A program made the translations under genes and the position numbers. DNA of 16,539 nt from Desulfocapsa sp. GTDB taxonomy: Bacteria > Desulfobacterota > Desulfobulbia > Desulfobulbales > Desulfocapsaceae. Below the pieces are notes generated by a model. That model saw only the letters and a list, made by a program, of their open reading frames with translations, searched no databases and was not told the origin of the DNA. The stretch is from the NCBI GenBank assembly GCA_029934915.1, contig JAOZLI010000027.1:1-16539 (forward strand), read 5' to 3'. Shown piece after piece: positions 6,141 through 13,630 of this stretch; the first letter of the stretch is position 1; each line of letters starts with the position of its first letter.

Positions 6141-8884
6141 TACGACCTCTCTCGCTGTGTTTGTTTTATTTCTGCTTCACTGGCTGGTGATTCATCCCAA
6201 TCAGATCTTGCTGCTATTGGTTCTGAATCTGCAGGTGCGTCTTCTTTCGCTTCTATCTGATCGACCACTGACTCCAGATCTTCGTCCGTTACCGTTAAGG
6301 TTATTCTACCATCCAGCTCCAGATCTTCCTCCGATAACGTAAGCCTCTCTTCCTGTTCCAAATCCTCCTCCGATAACGTAAGTCTATCGTCCTGTTTCAG
6401 ATCTTCCTCTGATAACGTAAGCCTGCCATTCTCCTCTATATCCTCCTCGGACACATGGCTTCGATCTTCTTTTTCTGTTTTCTCAATGGGCTCAACGTTG
6501 GATTCCAGCACCGGCTTACTTTTCTTCATTGCCAACTTAAAACCATCGACTAAGCTCTTTATTTTTCCTGCAGGAGCCTTTTGTGGCTGGTCGGTGAGCG
6601 TCTGTTCTTGATTTCTGGGTGCAACAACGAGAGTTTCAGGTTCTGAAGGGATTTCTGGCTCAACCGCCAATGAAGGCACCGAACTAGAATTTTCATGTAT
6701 CTTCTGTACTATCTGGAATAATTGGGCAATCAGTATACTTGCCAGCCCTGATACGCCAGCAAGAATAGACATCAGACGAAGCCAACCGGTCAATTCTAAA
6801 AACCTGGTAACCAAGGCGAATGTCTTATGCTCAAGCATATTCCTGCTATATTTCCAGGACATGACACCACAGCCAAGTAAATTAACAATTAAAAAGGCAA
6901 TAATTGCATAAATACTAACCGTGTGAGCCAGTACTTTGTACTTCTTTGCAGCAGCCTCAGTTGTACGATATTCAAGTTGTGCTGTGGTTTTTTCTGCTGC
7001 TTTTCTGAGCGTTTCCAGTTCTGCCTGTTGGACGTTCAGGCTTTCTTCATACTGTCCCGCCTGAACTTTTAAAAACTGTTCTTCAAGGATGTTATACACG
7101 TCATCCAATCTAGAGAGCAGATTGGTTCTATTATCTTTCAGCCACATCCGACCAAGAAGATGATAATCGTTAAGGCTGGCAGGTAAATCATTGCCATAAC
7201 TTTGAATGATTTTTGCAAGTGATGCGCTGACGGTAACTGAATACACGGATTCTGCTTCGCTATGGAAATTCAGTTCCTCCTGTAAAAGACCGAAAAAGAG
7301 CGGGAGGGTAATTTGAGTCCTATTGGGCAAATCATTGGCGTTTTGCAGATTGTCTTTAAAGGGAATGACAAAATCAAACTTTTGTGCACGTAAACTTGCG
7401 GAAAGTTTGTTTGTGGCGCTCAAAGCCTGAGCAAGCATGTTTCTTTGTAAGGCCGCCTCCATAAGAAACAAAAGCTTTTCCAGACGCTGATCCGTATTCC
7501 GCTTTATCTGAGCGATCATTTTTGAAAATACCTGGATGGCATCTTCCTGTCTGCCATTGTCCAGAAACATATCAACAATCACCATCTTTTCCCGGTCGTC
7601 TTCAGACACCATGGGTACGTTATTCACCAACTTTGTAACAATTGTATCCTTGTTGTAGGTTATGGCAACCTTGGCGATAATCAAAATATCATCAATGCTA
7701 TTGGCGTACTTCAAAGCCTCAAGTAAAGCCTCACTCCCCTTATCACTCTTTTCCATGCCAAAAAAGTATTCAGCCGTTTTCACGCGATTTTCTGTTGTCC
7801 CGGCTCTTGCAATAAGACCGCTTAGAACTCTGTCTGCAGAGCCCTGCATTCCATTTTTCTGTAGAAAAGTCGCAAGATCAATAAGGATAGAAATGTTTTC
7901 GATATTGTCTCCAAGGTTTTCTATAGCCTTAGACGCTAGCTCCGTGTGTTTTTGTTCTATGAGAAATTTTACAGAATTAGCAATGATGGAATCGGATTCA
8001 GCGGATGAAGGAATAAATCTTCGTTCTGTTAAGCCACCGATGGTCTTTACTGCCTTTCCGATTTTATTTTCATGGGTATAGAGAGCCGCAAGTGTGAATT
8101 CGTACTGTGGACTCCCCTTATGCACTGGCGTATACACCTTCAGCAAAGGGTTTCCCGAATCCAGCGCAGGTACATCCACTTTCTCTGCCACACCAGATTC
8201 AAGGATTGCAATGAATCGTTCATACTCTGAAAAGGACAATACCTTTTCCGCAAACTCCAACTGCTCTAGCACTTCCTCCCGCTGACTGAGTTCATCCGCA
8301 AAAAGTGGTCCTGCCATGGTACAAATAAGCGCAACAGCCACGGCTACAACCGCAATGGTTTTTATCGAAGACTTTTTACGAAACCCGGGAACGCGACCAA
8401 AAAGAAAGACTAAGGTGAGATTCAACACAGTTACGGATAAGGTGATAATAAGCAGAACAGTATTCGCTGATAACGCATTGTACGACTCTCTAAAGGGAGC
8501 TGTTATAACCGTTGCCAATGGTATTACCACTATGCCCACAACACTCCGGATATTCTCCATAATCAAGAGTTGCTTTTCGCTTTTACCTATGGATTTGCTT
8601 AGCTCCTCTATCTGATTCTTCTCATCACCAATACTCGCCGTAATAGTTCTGATCTGTTCTTCCAAGGTGTTCTTACTATTGGTGTACTGTTGCTCAAGCC
8701 CTCTTTGCTGTTCCACAAATACTTTCCGATGTTCCTGGTACTGACGAATGACATCGAGAGAAATATTGTCATTTTCTTCGGCGCAGAAAGCACCTGGAAC
8801 GCCAGACAACAAAATAATTGCAAACATCAAGCAAAGCGTAAAAAAGGCCTTAGCCTTCAGAATTCCTATATTTCCTAACAGCAT
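6140..8884 (-). CDS. Large multi-pass membrane protein with coiled coil and acidic tandem repeats, unknown function
   Basis: I do not recognise a family. From the ATG at 8887 there are 915 residues; GGAG ends only 3 nt before that ATG but 6 nt before the ATG at 8884, so I place the start there (914 residues; positions below count from 8887). A signal peptide ends near FCAEE (about 36). Residues 45-110 look coiled-coil. Hydrophobic segments follow at about 115-132, 142-165 and 176-196. A long helical, TPR/HEAT-like part spans roughly 200-640, then two more membrane segments at about 655-680 and 702-722. The tail is charged and holds four 13-residue repeats (813-864, consensus SEEDLEQDDRLTL). 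It is coupled to the peptidoglycan-binding lipoprotein gene by a TAATG overlap, suggesting a joint envelope complex. A palindrome lies in its leader at 8901-8915. Confidence 0.82.
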   Translation of the reverse strand: MLLGNIGILKAKAFFTLCLMFAIILLSGVPGAFCAEENDNISLDVIRQYQEHRKVFVEQQRGLEQQYTNSKNTLEEQIRTITASIGDEKNQIEELSKSIGKSEKQLLIMENIRSVVGIVVIPLATVITAPFRESYNALSANTVLLIITLSVTVLNLTLVFLFGRVPGFRKKSSIKTIAVVAVAVALICTMAGPLFADELSQREEVLEQLEFAEKVLSFSEYERFIAILESGVAEKVDVPALDSGNPLLKVYTPVHKGSPQYEFTLAALYTHENKIGKAVKTIGGLTERRFIPSSAESDSIIANSVKFLIEQKHTELASKAIENLGDNIENISILIDLATFLQKNGMQGSADRVLSGLIARAGTTENRVKTAEYFFGMEKSDKGSEALLEALKYANSIDDILIIAKVAITYNKDTIVTKLVNNVPMVSEDDREKMVIVDMFLDNGRQEDAIQVFSKMIAQIKRNTDQRLEKLLFLMEAALQRNMLAQALSATNKLSASLRAQKFDFVIPFKDNLQNANDLPNRTQITLPLFFGLLQEELNFHSEAESVYSVTVSASLAKIIQSYGNDLPASLNDYHLLGRMWLKDNRTNLLSRLDDVYNILEEQFLKVQAGQYEESLNVQQAELETLRKAAEKTTAQLEYRTTEAAAKKYKVLAHTVSIYAIIAFLIVNLLGCGVMSWKYSRNMLEHKTFALVTRFLELTGWLRLMSILAGVSGLASILIAQLFQIVQKIHENSSSVPSLAVEPEIPSEPETLVVAPRNQEQTLTDQPQKAPAGKIKSLVDGFKLAMKKSKPVLESNVEPIEKTEKEDRSHVSEEDIEENGRLTLSEEDLKQDDRLTLSEEDLEQEERLTLSEEDLELDGRITLTVTDEDLESVVDQIEAKEDAPADSEPIAARSDWDESPASEAEIKQTQRERS
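6296..6451 (-). repeat. Four in-frame 39-bp tandem repeats coding SEEDL...RLTL
   Basis: Units at 6451-6413, 6412-6374, 6373-6335 and 6334-6296 encode SEEDIEENGRLTL, SEEDLKQDDRLTL, SEEDLEQEERLTL and SEEDLELDGRITL. The plus-strand word GATAACGTAAG recurs exactly at 6333, 6372 and 6411. A degenerate fifth unit (TDEDLESVV) follows. Protein conservation with third-base drift indicates a maintained coding repeat. Confidence 0.92.
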
Positions 8885-8900
8885 CATCGTCTCCGTTGGA

Positions 8901-8915
8901 CTGATAAAATATCAG
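8901..8915. promoter_or_regulatory. Perfect palindrome CTGATA-AAA-TATCAG, possible operator
   Basis: Six-base arms with a 3-nt centre, located 13 nt upstream of the start region of the large membrane protein gene and just before its ribosome binding site. It could be a repressor site or a leader hairpin; no matching regulator gene is recognisable nearby. Confidence 0.3.
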
Positions 8916-9302
8916 AAATTTAGTCTTTAATTTTTTTATATCATCTCATTTCGACAGGATTAGCTCCTGAGCACTTTCATACCCCTCAACTGGAATTTCG
9001 CGTCCAATCCGAAAATTCAATTCAAGGAAAACTATGTTATCAATGTCTTCAAGGTATATTTAAGCACCATTTCAAAATCTTATACATAACCACAATAATG
9101 GTATATGAATGCCTGAGAACAAATCAAGAAATTTATTGCTTCTCTACTTATAGTTTACTGCTGAGGATATAGTTATCCGATGATAACCCATGGGAAACAA
9201 AAGACATAACAACGTGCTGATGGCGCAGTTAGGGGATAGGGTAAATCTACGAATCGATTTGAAGTAATGAGCTTAGGGCACTGCGTGCGGGCTTTTAAAA
9301 GA

Positions 9303-9412
9303 GAATATCAAATGTCGAACAAGGAATGTCGAATGTCGATCGGAATAAAAGACGACCGCTTGAAGTTTTTCCCTTCTACGGTTCGACATTCCTTGTTCGA
9401 CATTCGATATTC
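9303..9412. repeat. Long hairpin repeat with 31-bp arms (ATGTCGAACAAGGAATGTCG type)
   Basis: Arms 9303-9333 and 9382-9412 are reverse complements at 30 of 31 positions (only 9310 differs), with a 48-nt centre. Within each arm the words AATGTCGAA and GAATGTCGAA recur, giving an internal near-duplication. From general knowledge, repeats built from GAATGTCGAACAAGGAATGT-like words are dispersed in many unrelated bacterial genomes and produce spurious peptides such as NVEQGMSN; that peptide is indeed encoded here on the minus strand. I interpret this as a mobile or dispersed palindromic element, not a gene. Confidence 0.85.
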
Positions 9413-9650
9413 GTCTTTGTCTTTTGATGTTCAGCTTTAAGATTCTTAAAAAAATGAACATTCCTATACTATCCAGTTATAGTTTAACCTGATAGTGGAA
9501 TACAGGGAATGCGGTTTAAACAGTGGAGCCTGACAATTTTGCTCAGTCTCAGGAATCGTTTTAATGCTTGCCATATCCCATGGAAAACCTTACGGTGTGT
9601 CCTTGCACATAAGATTTTCAACAGAATAAACAGTGAAGAGAAGATTGGCA

Positions 9651-10004
9651 ATGAGCGAAGAACTGGATCTCAACTATTTCAAAAAACGTCTTACAGTACG
9701 GTATCAATCTATTCTTGCAGACAAGAAAGCCCAGCAGAAAAACAGTGCGCCCAAACAACTGGACCAGACCAGTGTCGGGCGACTCTCCCGAATGGATGCC
9801 ATGCAGCAACAGCAAATGGCCAAGGCCTCTGCCCGTCTTATGGATATGGAACGTCGACGTATTGAAACAGCGCTTAAACGCATTGAGGAAGAAGAGTATG
9901 GGTATTGCATCCTGTGTGACGGGGAAATTGCTAAAAAACGTCTGGAATTTGACCCAAGTCTTCTGACCTGTATCTCCTGCGCCCAAAAAGCAGAAAATCA
10001 ATAG
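9651..10004 (+). CDS. DksA/TraR family C4 zinc-finger protein (short form)
   Basis: 117 residues from the ATG at 9651; a GTG six codons upstream (9633) is in frame, but the purine run GAAGAGAAGA ends 6 nt before the ATG and fits that start. The N-terminal part is a predicted helical hairpin with the family stretch GRLSRMDAMQQQQMAKA (43-59). The C-terminal part is a C4 zinc finger with C86-x2-C89-x17-C107-x2-C110 in the typical YGYCILCDGEI ... RLEFDP context. DksA/TraR proteins enter the RNA polymerase secondary channel and change promoter response, with or without ppGpp. This one is shorter than DksA (about 150) and longer than TraR (about 73). It is monocistronic, convergent with the lipoprotein gene 59 nt downstream. 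Family is certain; the actual regulon is unknown. Confidence 0.93.
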   Translation: MSEELDLNYFKKRLTVRYQSILADKKAQQKNSAPKQLDQTSVGRLSRMDAMQQQQMAKASARLMDMERRRIETALKRIEEEEYGYCILCDGEIAKKRLEFDPSLLTCISCAQKAENQ

Positions 10005-10048
10005 GAGCCCTTTCAACTCCTGGCAAGTTTATAAAAATTTACATTTTG

Positions 10049-10065
10049 GATGGCTAAGGGCCATC
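10049..10065 (-). terminator. Short hairpin between convergent genes, possible terminator
   Basis: GATGGC-TAAGG-GCCATC forms a 6-bp stem that overlaps the stop codon of the leftward lipoprotein gene (10064-10066). On the minus strand the stem is followed by an AT-rich stretch (CAAAATGTAAATTTTT) rather than a clean U run, so intrinsic termination would be weak. Confidence 0.3.
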
Positions 10066-11131
10066 ACTCCTGACGATTTCGCAGGGCTTCAAGCTTCTCC
10101 ACAATACGCGTTGCCCTATCCAGTTTGTCTATTACAATCTCATTGTCCGGCACGAGTTCAATAATATTCTGCCAGACTTTTATAGCCAGGTCATACTCCC
10201 CCACCCGGTAAAATGCTGTCCCAATGGCCGTTTCTTCCTGAACATAATCGGCGATTTCCCGATCCAGACGTTCCTGCATAAGTTCTGTTTGAATAGAGCT
10301 ATTAGACGTAGACGTCAGCTCAGCAAGAACCCTTCGTGCAACGGATAACTTTCCATGCGCCATGGCATTATTAAATGAATCAATCTGTTTTTTATCCCTG
10401 GCCTCGACAATTTTTTCCTGATTCCTGCGTGATCGTTCTTGATTCCTGCGCGATCTCTCTTGTCTACCCTGCAATATCGTGTTCAAACGATCAGCAGCAT
10501 TTTGGCTCTCCTGGCCGACAAACAATACTGCAGCCAGTGGAATCGAACGTCTAGCCATCTCAATATTTTTTTCGGCAAGCATTTCCTCGCCCAACTGAAG
10601 CAATTTGACCCCGGTCTCCTTTGCCTCATCTCGTGTGTGCTCATATCTCCACGCAACAAGATGGTTATCAGGATCATTTCCATGTTGCTCCTTGAGCAGT
10701 GGAAGTTTTCTGTACAACCACTCACCATTAACAATCAGTTCTTCATTTTTAAGTGCCTGCATTTTTCTTTGAAAACGAAGCAGCATGGCTCGTTGTGCCT
10801 GTTGCAAATCCTGAGATGTGCCAGCCGTTTCCAAAGCTTTTTCATAGGTTGCCTTGGCAGCTGGCCAGTCGTCATTTTGCTCCTGCCTGAGAGCTTTGGA
10901 AATGGTACTTTTTTCAAACAGATGCAGTTGTCCAACAATTATTTCCCACTCTTTTTCAAGCGCGATAGTATTGGATTCGAGCCGTGGAATTTCCGCAATA
11001 AGTGACAGAGCCTGATCAAACTCCTGGGCCGCCAGAAAACGATCAAGCTTTTTAAGGCGATCGGCCGTGGGGTCAAGTCCAGCACAAGCAGACAACAGGA
11101 AGAAAATCACTAGAACCGGGGTAAATTTCAT
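10064..11131 (-). CDS. TPR-like lipoprotein coupled to the cyclase gene
   Basis: 355 residues from the ATG at 11131. The start is chosen because MKFTPVLVIFFLLSAC is a clean lipoprotein signal with Cys16; a longer frame to 11179 would bury it behind 16 residues. The mature part is almost all helical with TPR-like units: residues 25-50 (LKKLDRFLAAQEFDQALSLI), about 85-105, and a good C-terminal one at about 300-335 (GTAFYRVGEYDLAIKVWQNI). A duplicated heptad ERSRRNQ at 225-238 comes from a 21-bp tandem repeat (10419-10460). The ATG lies 7 nt after the stop of the cyclase gene, so they form an operon. No strong ribosome binding site is seen, consistent with coupling. The role is unknown; a periplasmic partner for the cyclase sensor is a guess. 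Confidence 0.8.
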   Translation of the reverse strand: MKFTPVLVIFFLLSACAGLDPTADRLKKLDRFLAAQEFDQALSLIAEIPRLESNTIALEKEWEIIVGQLHLFEKSTISKALRQEQNDDWPAAKATYEKALETAGTSQDLQQAQRAMLLRFQRKMQALKNEELIVNGEWLYRKLPLLKEQHGNDPDNHLVAWRYEHTRDEAKETGVKLLQLGEEMLAEKNIEMARRSIPLAAVLFVGQESQNAADRLNTILQGRQERSRRNQERSRRNQEKIVEARDKKQIDSFNNAMAHGKLSVARRVLAELTSTSNSSIQTELMQERLDREIADYVQEETAIGTAFYRVGEYDLAIKVWQNIIELVPDNEIVIDKLDRATRIVEKLEALRNRQE

Positions 11132-11138
11132 AACAGAA

Positions 11139-12578
11139 TCAATGGATTGTAACAGGCCCCCGTGCCTCTGCAAGAGCAAAGGCAGCAGCGTCTGCTACCG
11201 GCTGTCCCACCTGCCACACTTCGACGGGTTCACTCTTTCCTCGCAGTTTTACAATTCCCTGACTCTCTGTCTGGTACAGCAGGTGAAGCTGCAGGGCATC
11301 GTGCAACTCCTTAGCGACAAGAACCTGGCCGGAAGTAGCAAGGGAGCAAAGCCGGGCAGCCAGATTTACAGCATCACCAATCACAGTATACTCCATCCTT
11401 CTTTCCGAGCCCATATTACCGGCAAGCATGGTTCCACTGTTGACCGCTACGCTAAAATCCACAACGATTTTTCCTTGGCTGGATCGTACTTTATTGTATT
11501 CTTTTACCACCCGCTGAATCTCCAGCCCGCAACTCACACCGTGCAAACTATGATTTTCATCTGGAAGTGGAGCGCCAAAAAGAATCATGGCACAATCGCC
11601 AATATACTTATCAATATGACCTTTATGATGCCCCGCAACTTCATCAATCACGGTGAAGTAATCATTGAGCAGCGTGTTAACTGTTTCAGGCTCAAGTTCC
11701 TCACTAAGCCTGGAAAAACCGACAATATCCGCATAGAGAACCGTCGCCTCCACATGCGATCCACCAAGCCTGTTGGTCCTAAGATCAGTCATCAAACGAG
11801 AGGCAACTTTGGGAGAGACGTAGCGGGAAAACGTCTGCTCTACCTGCTCTTTCTTCTCTAGTCCCTCTGTCATGGTATTAAGCGCACCCATGAGTTGTCC
11901 TAACTCATCCCTGCGACAATCCTGAAACCGAAAAGTATAGTTTCCCTCGGAAATCTCCTGCGTACCATCCACCAGTTGCTTTATCGGTTGCGACAATCGT
12001 CTGCCAAGTGCAGTGGCTACCATTGTTCCTAAAACAAGCATAAGGGCGGTGATAAAAGAAATCGTTTTCAGTGTGTCCCTGTAGGCCGCACTCATAAAAC
12101 TGCGGTCAAAGGTTAGAACAGCATAGCCAACGGTCAAATCCCGATATGTAATTTTATTTTTATACGAACTCAGTTGAAACACCCCATTCTTGTCTGTCTG
12201 CCAGAGCAGAGCCTTCCCGGAAGGAGTCCAGGCAGGGGTCTCGCTTGGGATATCACCAATAGCCACACGGGACTGTTCCTCATCAGAAAAAATGGCAATA
12301 CCTTCTATCCCCTCATTTTGGGCAAGATTACGAATAAGCTGATGCATCGCCTCCACGTCATCTGCCAGCAGAGGCTCCACCGCAGCAATGGTTAGCTGGT
12401 CACCGAGCGCTGCAGCGTACGCATCCGCCTGCTGACTAAGAATACTACTCTGGTTGCCAAGGATAACAAGACTGAGCAACGCCATGCCTCCCAACACTAG
12501 AGCCGTGAGGATTAATGCAATTTTGGTCGCAATGGAAGGCGAGACAATCTTTGAGAGAAAAATGGCTTTTTTTAGCAT
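11139..12578 (-). CDS. Membrane-bound class III adenylate/guanylate cyclase with HAMP domain
   Basis: 479 residues from the ATG at 12578; a TTG at 12635 would add 19 residues, and neither start has a clear ribosome binding site. Layout (ATG numbering): transmembrane 1 about 17-41, periplasmic sensor about 42-170, transmembrane 2 about 172-193, HAMP about 192-243 (GRRLSQPIKQLVDGTQEI), cyclase about 272-460. The catalytic set is intact: metal-binding D284 (YADIVGF) and D328 (KYIGD), K324 for purine recognition, T398 and D402 (YTVIGDAVN), N405 and R409 (NLAAR). Lys plus Thr/Asp in these places favours ATP, hence cAMP. It is followed after 7 nt by a TPR-like lipoprotein gene. The periplasmic domain carries no motif I can name. 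Divergent from the acyltransferase gene. Confidence 0.92.
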   Translation of the reverse strand: MLKKAIFLSKIVSPSIATKIALILTALVLGGMALLSLVILGNQSSILSQQADAYAAALGDQLTIAAVEPLLADDVEAMHQLIRNLAQNEGIEGIAIFSDEEQSRVAIGDIPSETPAWTPSGKALLWQTDKNGVFQLSSYKNKITYRDLTVGYAVLTFDRSFMSAAYRDTLKTISFITALMLVLGTMVATALGRRLSQPIKQLVDGTQEISEGNYTFRFQDCRRDELGQLMGALNTMTEGLEKKEQVEQTFSRYVSPKVASRLMTDLRTNRLGGSHVEATVLYADIVGFSRLSEELEPETVNTLLNDYFTVIDEVAGHHKGHIDKYIGDCAMILFGAPLPDENHSLHGVSCGLEIQRVVKEYNKVRSSQGKIVVDFSVAVNSGTMLAGNMGSERRMEYTVIGDAVNLAARLCSLATSGQVLVAKELHDALQLHLLYQTESQGIVKLRGKSEPVEVWQVGQPVADAAAFALAEARGPVTIH

Positions 12579-12667
12579 ATGCGTATTATGGCCAGTATAA
12601 TCTAGCTCTGACGGATGAGACGACGGCTGTATCAAGAAATTAAAAAAAGTACACTGGGATGAAAAGC

Positions 12668-12688
12668 AAATAACTTCCGCAGTTATTT
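12668..12688. repeat. Perfect 8-bp palindrome AAATAACT-TCCGC-AGTTATTT
   Basis: Eight-base arms with a 5-nt loop in the 269-nt gap between the divergent cyclase and acyltransferase genes. The word AATAACTTC matches the tail of the repeat at 4576-4596 (AATAACTTCCTGC), so it may be a trimmed relative of that element. No U run makes it a terminator. The rest of the gap shows no convincing promoter hexamers. Confidence 0.45.
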
Positions 12689-12847
12689 ACTAACATAAAC
12701 CACCTCTATTATTTTTGCTATCCGATTTGTCACACGCATGGAGTTCATGCTAACACTCTTGCCTTCAGTTCATATTTAATGTTACATTATACAGACAACA
12801 TACGAAGACTGTATCCTCACAACCCTTTTCTTTCCTGACAAACTGCC

Positions 12848-13630
12848 ATGCGACAAATACCATACACAAATAATCGATATCAGACCCCAGAAGATGCCGC
12901 ATCTTTCTTTGGAAAACTGCTCCCCTCTGTGTCTTTTTACACAAACTTTATGGCTCAGATTTACAAATCTGCACAAATGGCCAAAAAGGGAGCCTATACC
13001 GACGAAGAGTGGCGTTTATCAAGTTTCCGGGTAATGGAGGCACTGGAGCGAACAGGCCTTTCCATTTCCATCTCCGGTGCGGAACATCTACGAGATATAG
13101 GATCAGCCTGCGTTATTGTGGGCAACCATGTCAGTATGATGGATACGGTTATCCTCCCCGGTATCGTTGCCCAGGAAATCCCCCTTACCTTTATCATTAA
13201 AAAAAGCCTGATGGAATATCCCGTATTCAAGCATGTGATGCGCTCGAGAAACCCCATTGCCCTTGGCCGCACAAATGCAAGGGAAGATCTAAAGACAGTT
13301 ATGGTTGAAGGAAAAAAACGACTGGAGGAGGGAATCTCAATCATGGTATTCCCGCAGACCACTCGCGGGACGGCATTTGATCCCAAGCAGTTCAATTCCA
13401 TAGGAATCAAACTTGCGCAAAGGGCGGGAGTCCCTGTGGTACCTTTGGCCCTGAAGACCGATGCCTGGACAAACGGAAAACTTATTAAGGATCTCGGGCG
13501 GATCCATCCTGAGGTTTCAGCTCATTTTGCCTTCGGTTCGCCCATACACATTGAAGGAAAAGGTAAAGCAGAGCATCAACAAGTGATTGATTTTATTGCG
13601 GGCAAGCTCAAAAAGTGGCAATCTGAATAA
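12848..13630 (+). CDS. PlsC-type lysophospholipid/glycerophosphate acyltransferase
   Basis: 260 residues. The LPLAT/PlsC motifs are in order: motif I HVSMMD (H94-x4-D99) preceded by GN; motif II region RNPIALGRTN (134-143); motif III FPQTTRG (168-174); motif IV VPVVPLAL (195-202). The family esterifies lysophospholipid or lysophosphatidate with a fatty acyl group at the membrane face. Motif III departs from the usual FPEGTRS, with Gln replacing Glu and Thr replacing Gly, so the substrate may not be lysophosphatidate. No classic membrane segment is obvious; residues 19-40 and 100-118 are moderately hydrophobic. No ribosome binding site is visible before the ATG at 12848. Its last 23 nt overlap the convergent BatE gene. 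Confidence 0.88.
   Translation: MRQIPYTNNRYQTPEDAASFFGKLLPSVSFYTNFMAQIYKSAQMAKKGAYTDEEWRLSSFRVMEALERTGLSISISGAEHLRDIGSACVIVGNHVSMMDTVILPGIVAQEIPLTFIIKKSLMEYPVFKHVMRSRNPIALGRTNAREDLKTVMVEGKKRLEEGISIMVFPQTTRGTAFDPKQFNSIGIKLAQRAGVPVVPLALKTDAWTNGKLIKDLGRIHPEVSAHFAFGSPIHIEGKGKAEHQQVIDFIAGKLKKWQSE

Larger units (their letters stand above)
8888..9650. other. 763-bp gene-free region
   Basis: No convincing coding frame is visible. It holds a perfect short palindrome just upstream of the large membrane protein gene (8901-8915), a 6-bp hairpin GTTATC-CGAT-GATAAC at 9172-9187, a terminator-like GC-rich stretch ending GGGCTTTT near 9276-9298 with no gene upstream of it, and the long hairpin repeat at 9303-9412. 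The promoters for the leftward membrane protein gene and the rightward DksA-like gene must lie here, but I could not pick clear hexamers. The AT-rich part 9000-9200 shows nothing I can name. Confidence 0.6.

Noticed and set aside
6296..6451. Regularly spaced repeats as a possible CRISPR array
   Set aside because: Units are 39 bp head to tail with no spacers and keep one protein frame; it is a coding repeat.
9276..9298. Terminator-like GGGCAC-TGC-GTGCGGGCTTTT, possible small RNA end
   Set aside because: Interrupted stem and no promoter or conserved upstream sequence that I can see; noted only within the gene-free region.
9273..9461. Open minus-strand frame of 62 codons (contains NVEQGMSN)
   Set aside because: It is translated from the hairpin repeat at 9303-9412; no ribosome binding site and a typical spurious peptide of this repeat type.
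10439..11005. Plus-strand open frame of 188 codons
   Set aside because: Antisense to the TPR-like lipoprotein; composition is random-looking and Cys/Phe-rich.
11067..11861. Plus-strand open frame of 264 codons
   Set aside because: Lies opposite the catalytic part of the cyclase gene, whose motifs are intact; no family signature, so a shadow frame.
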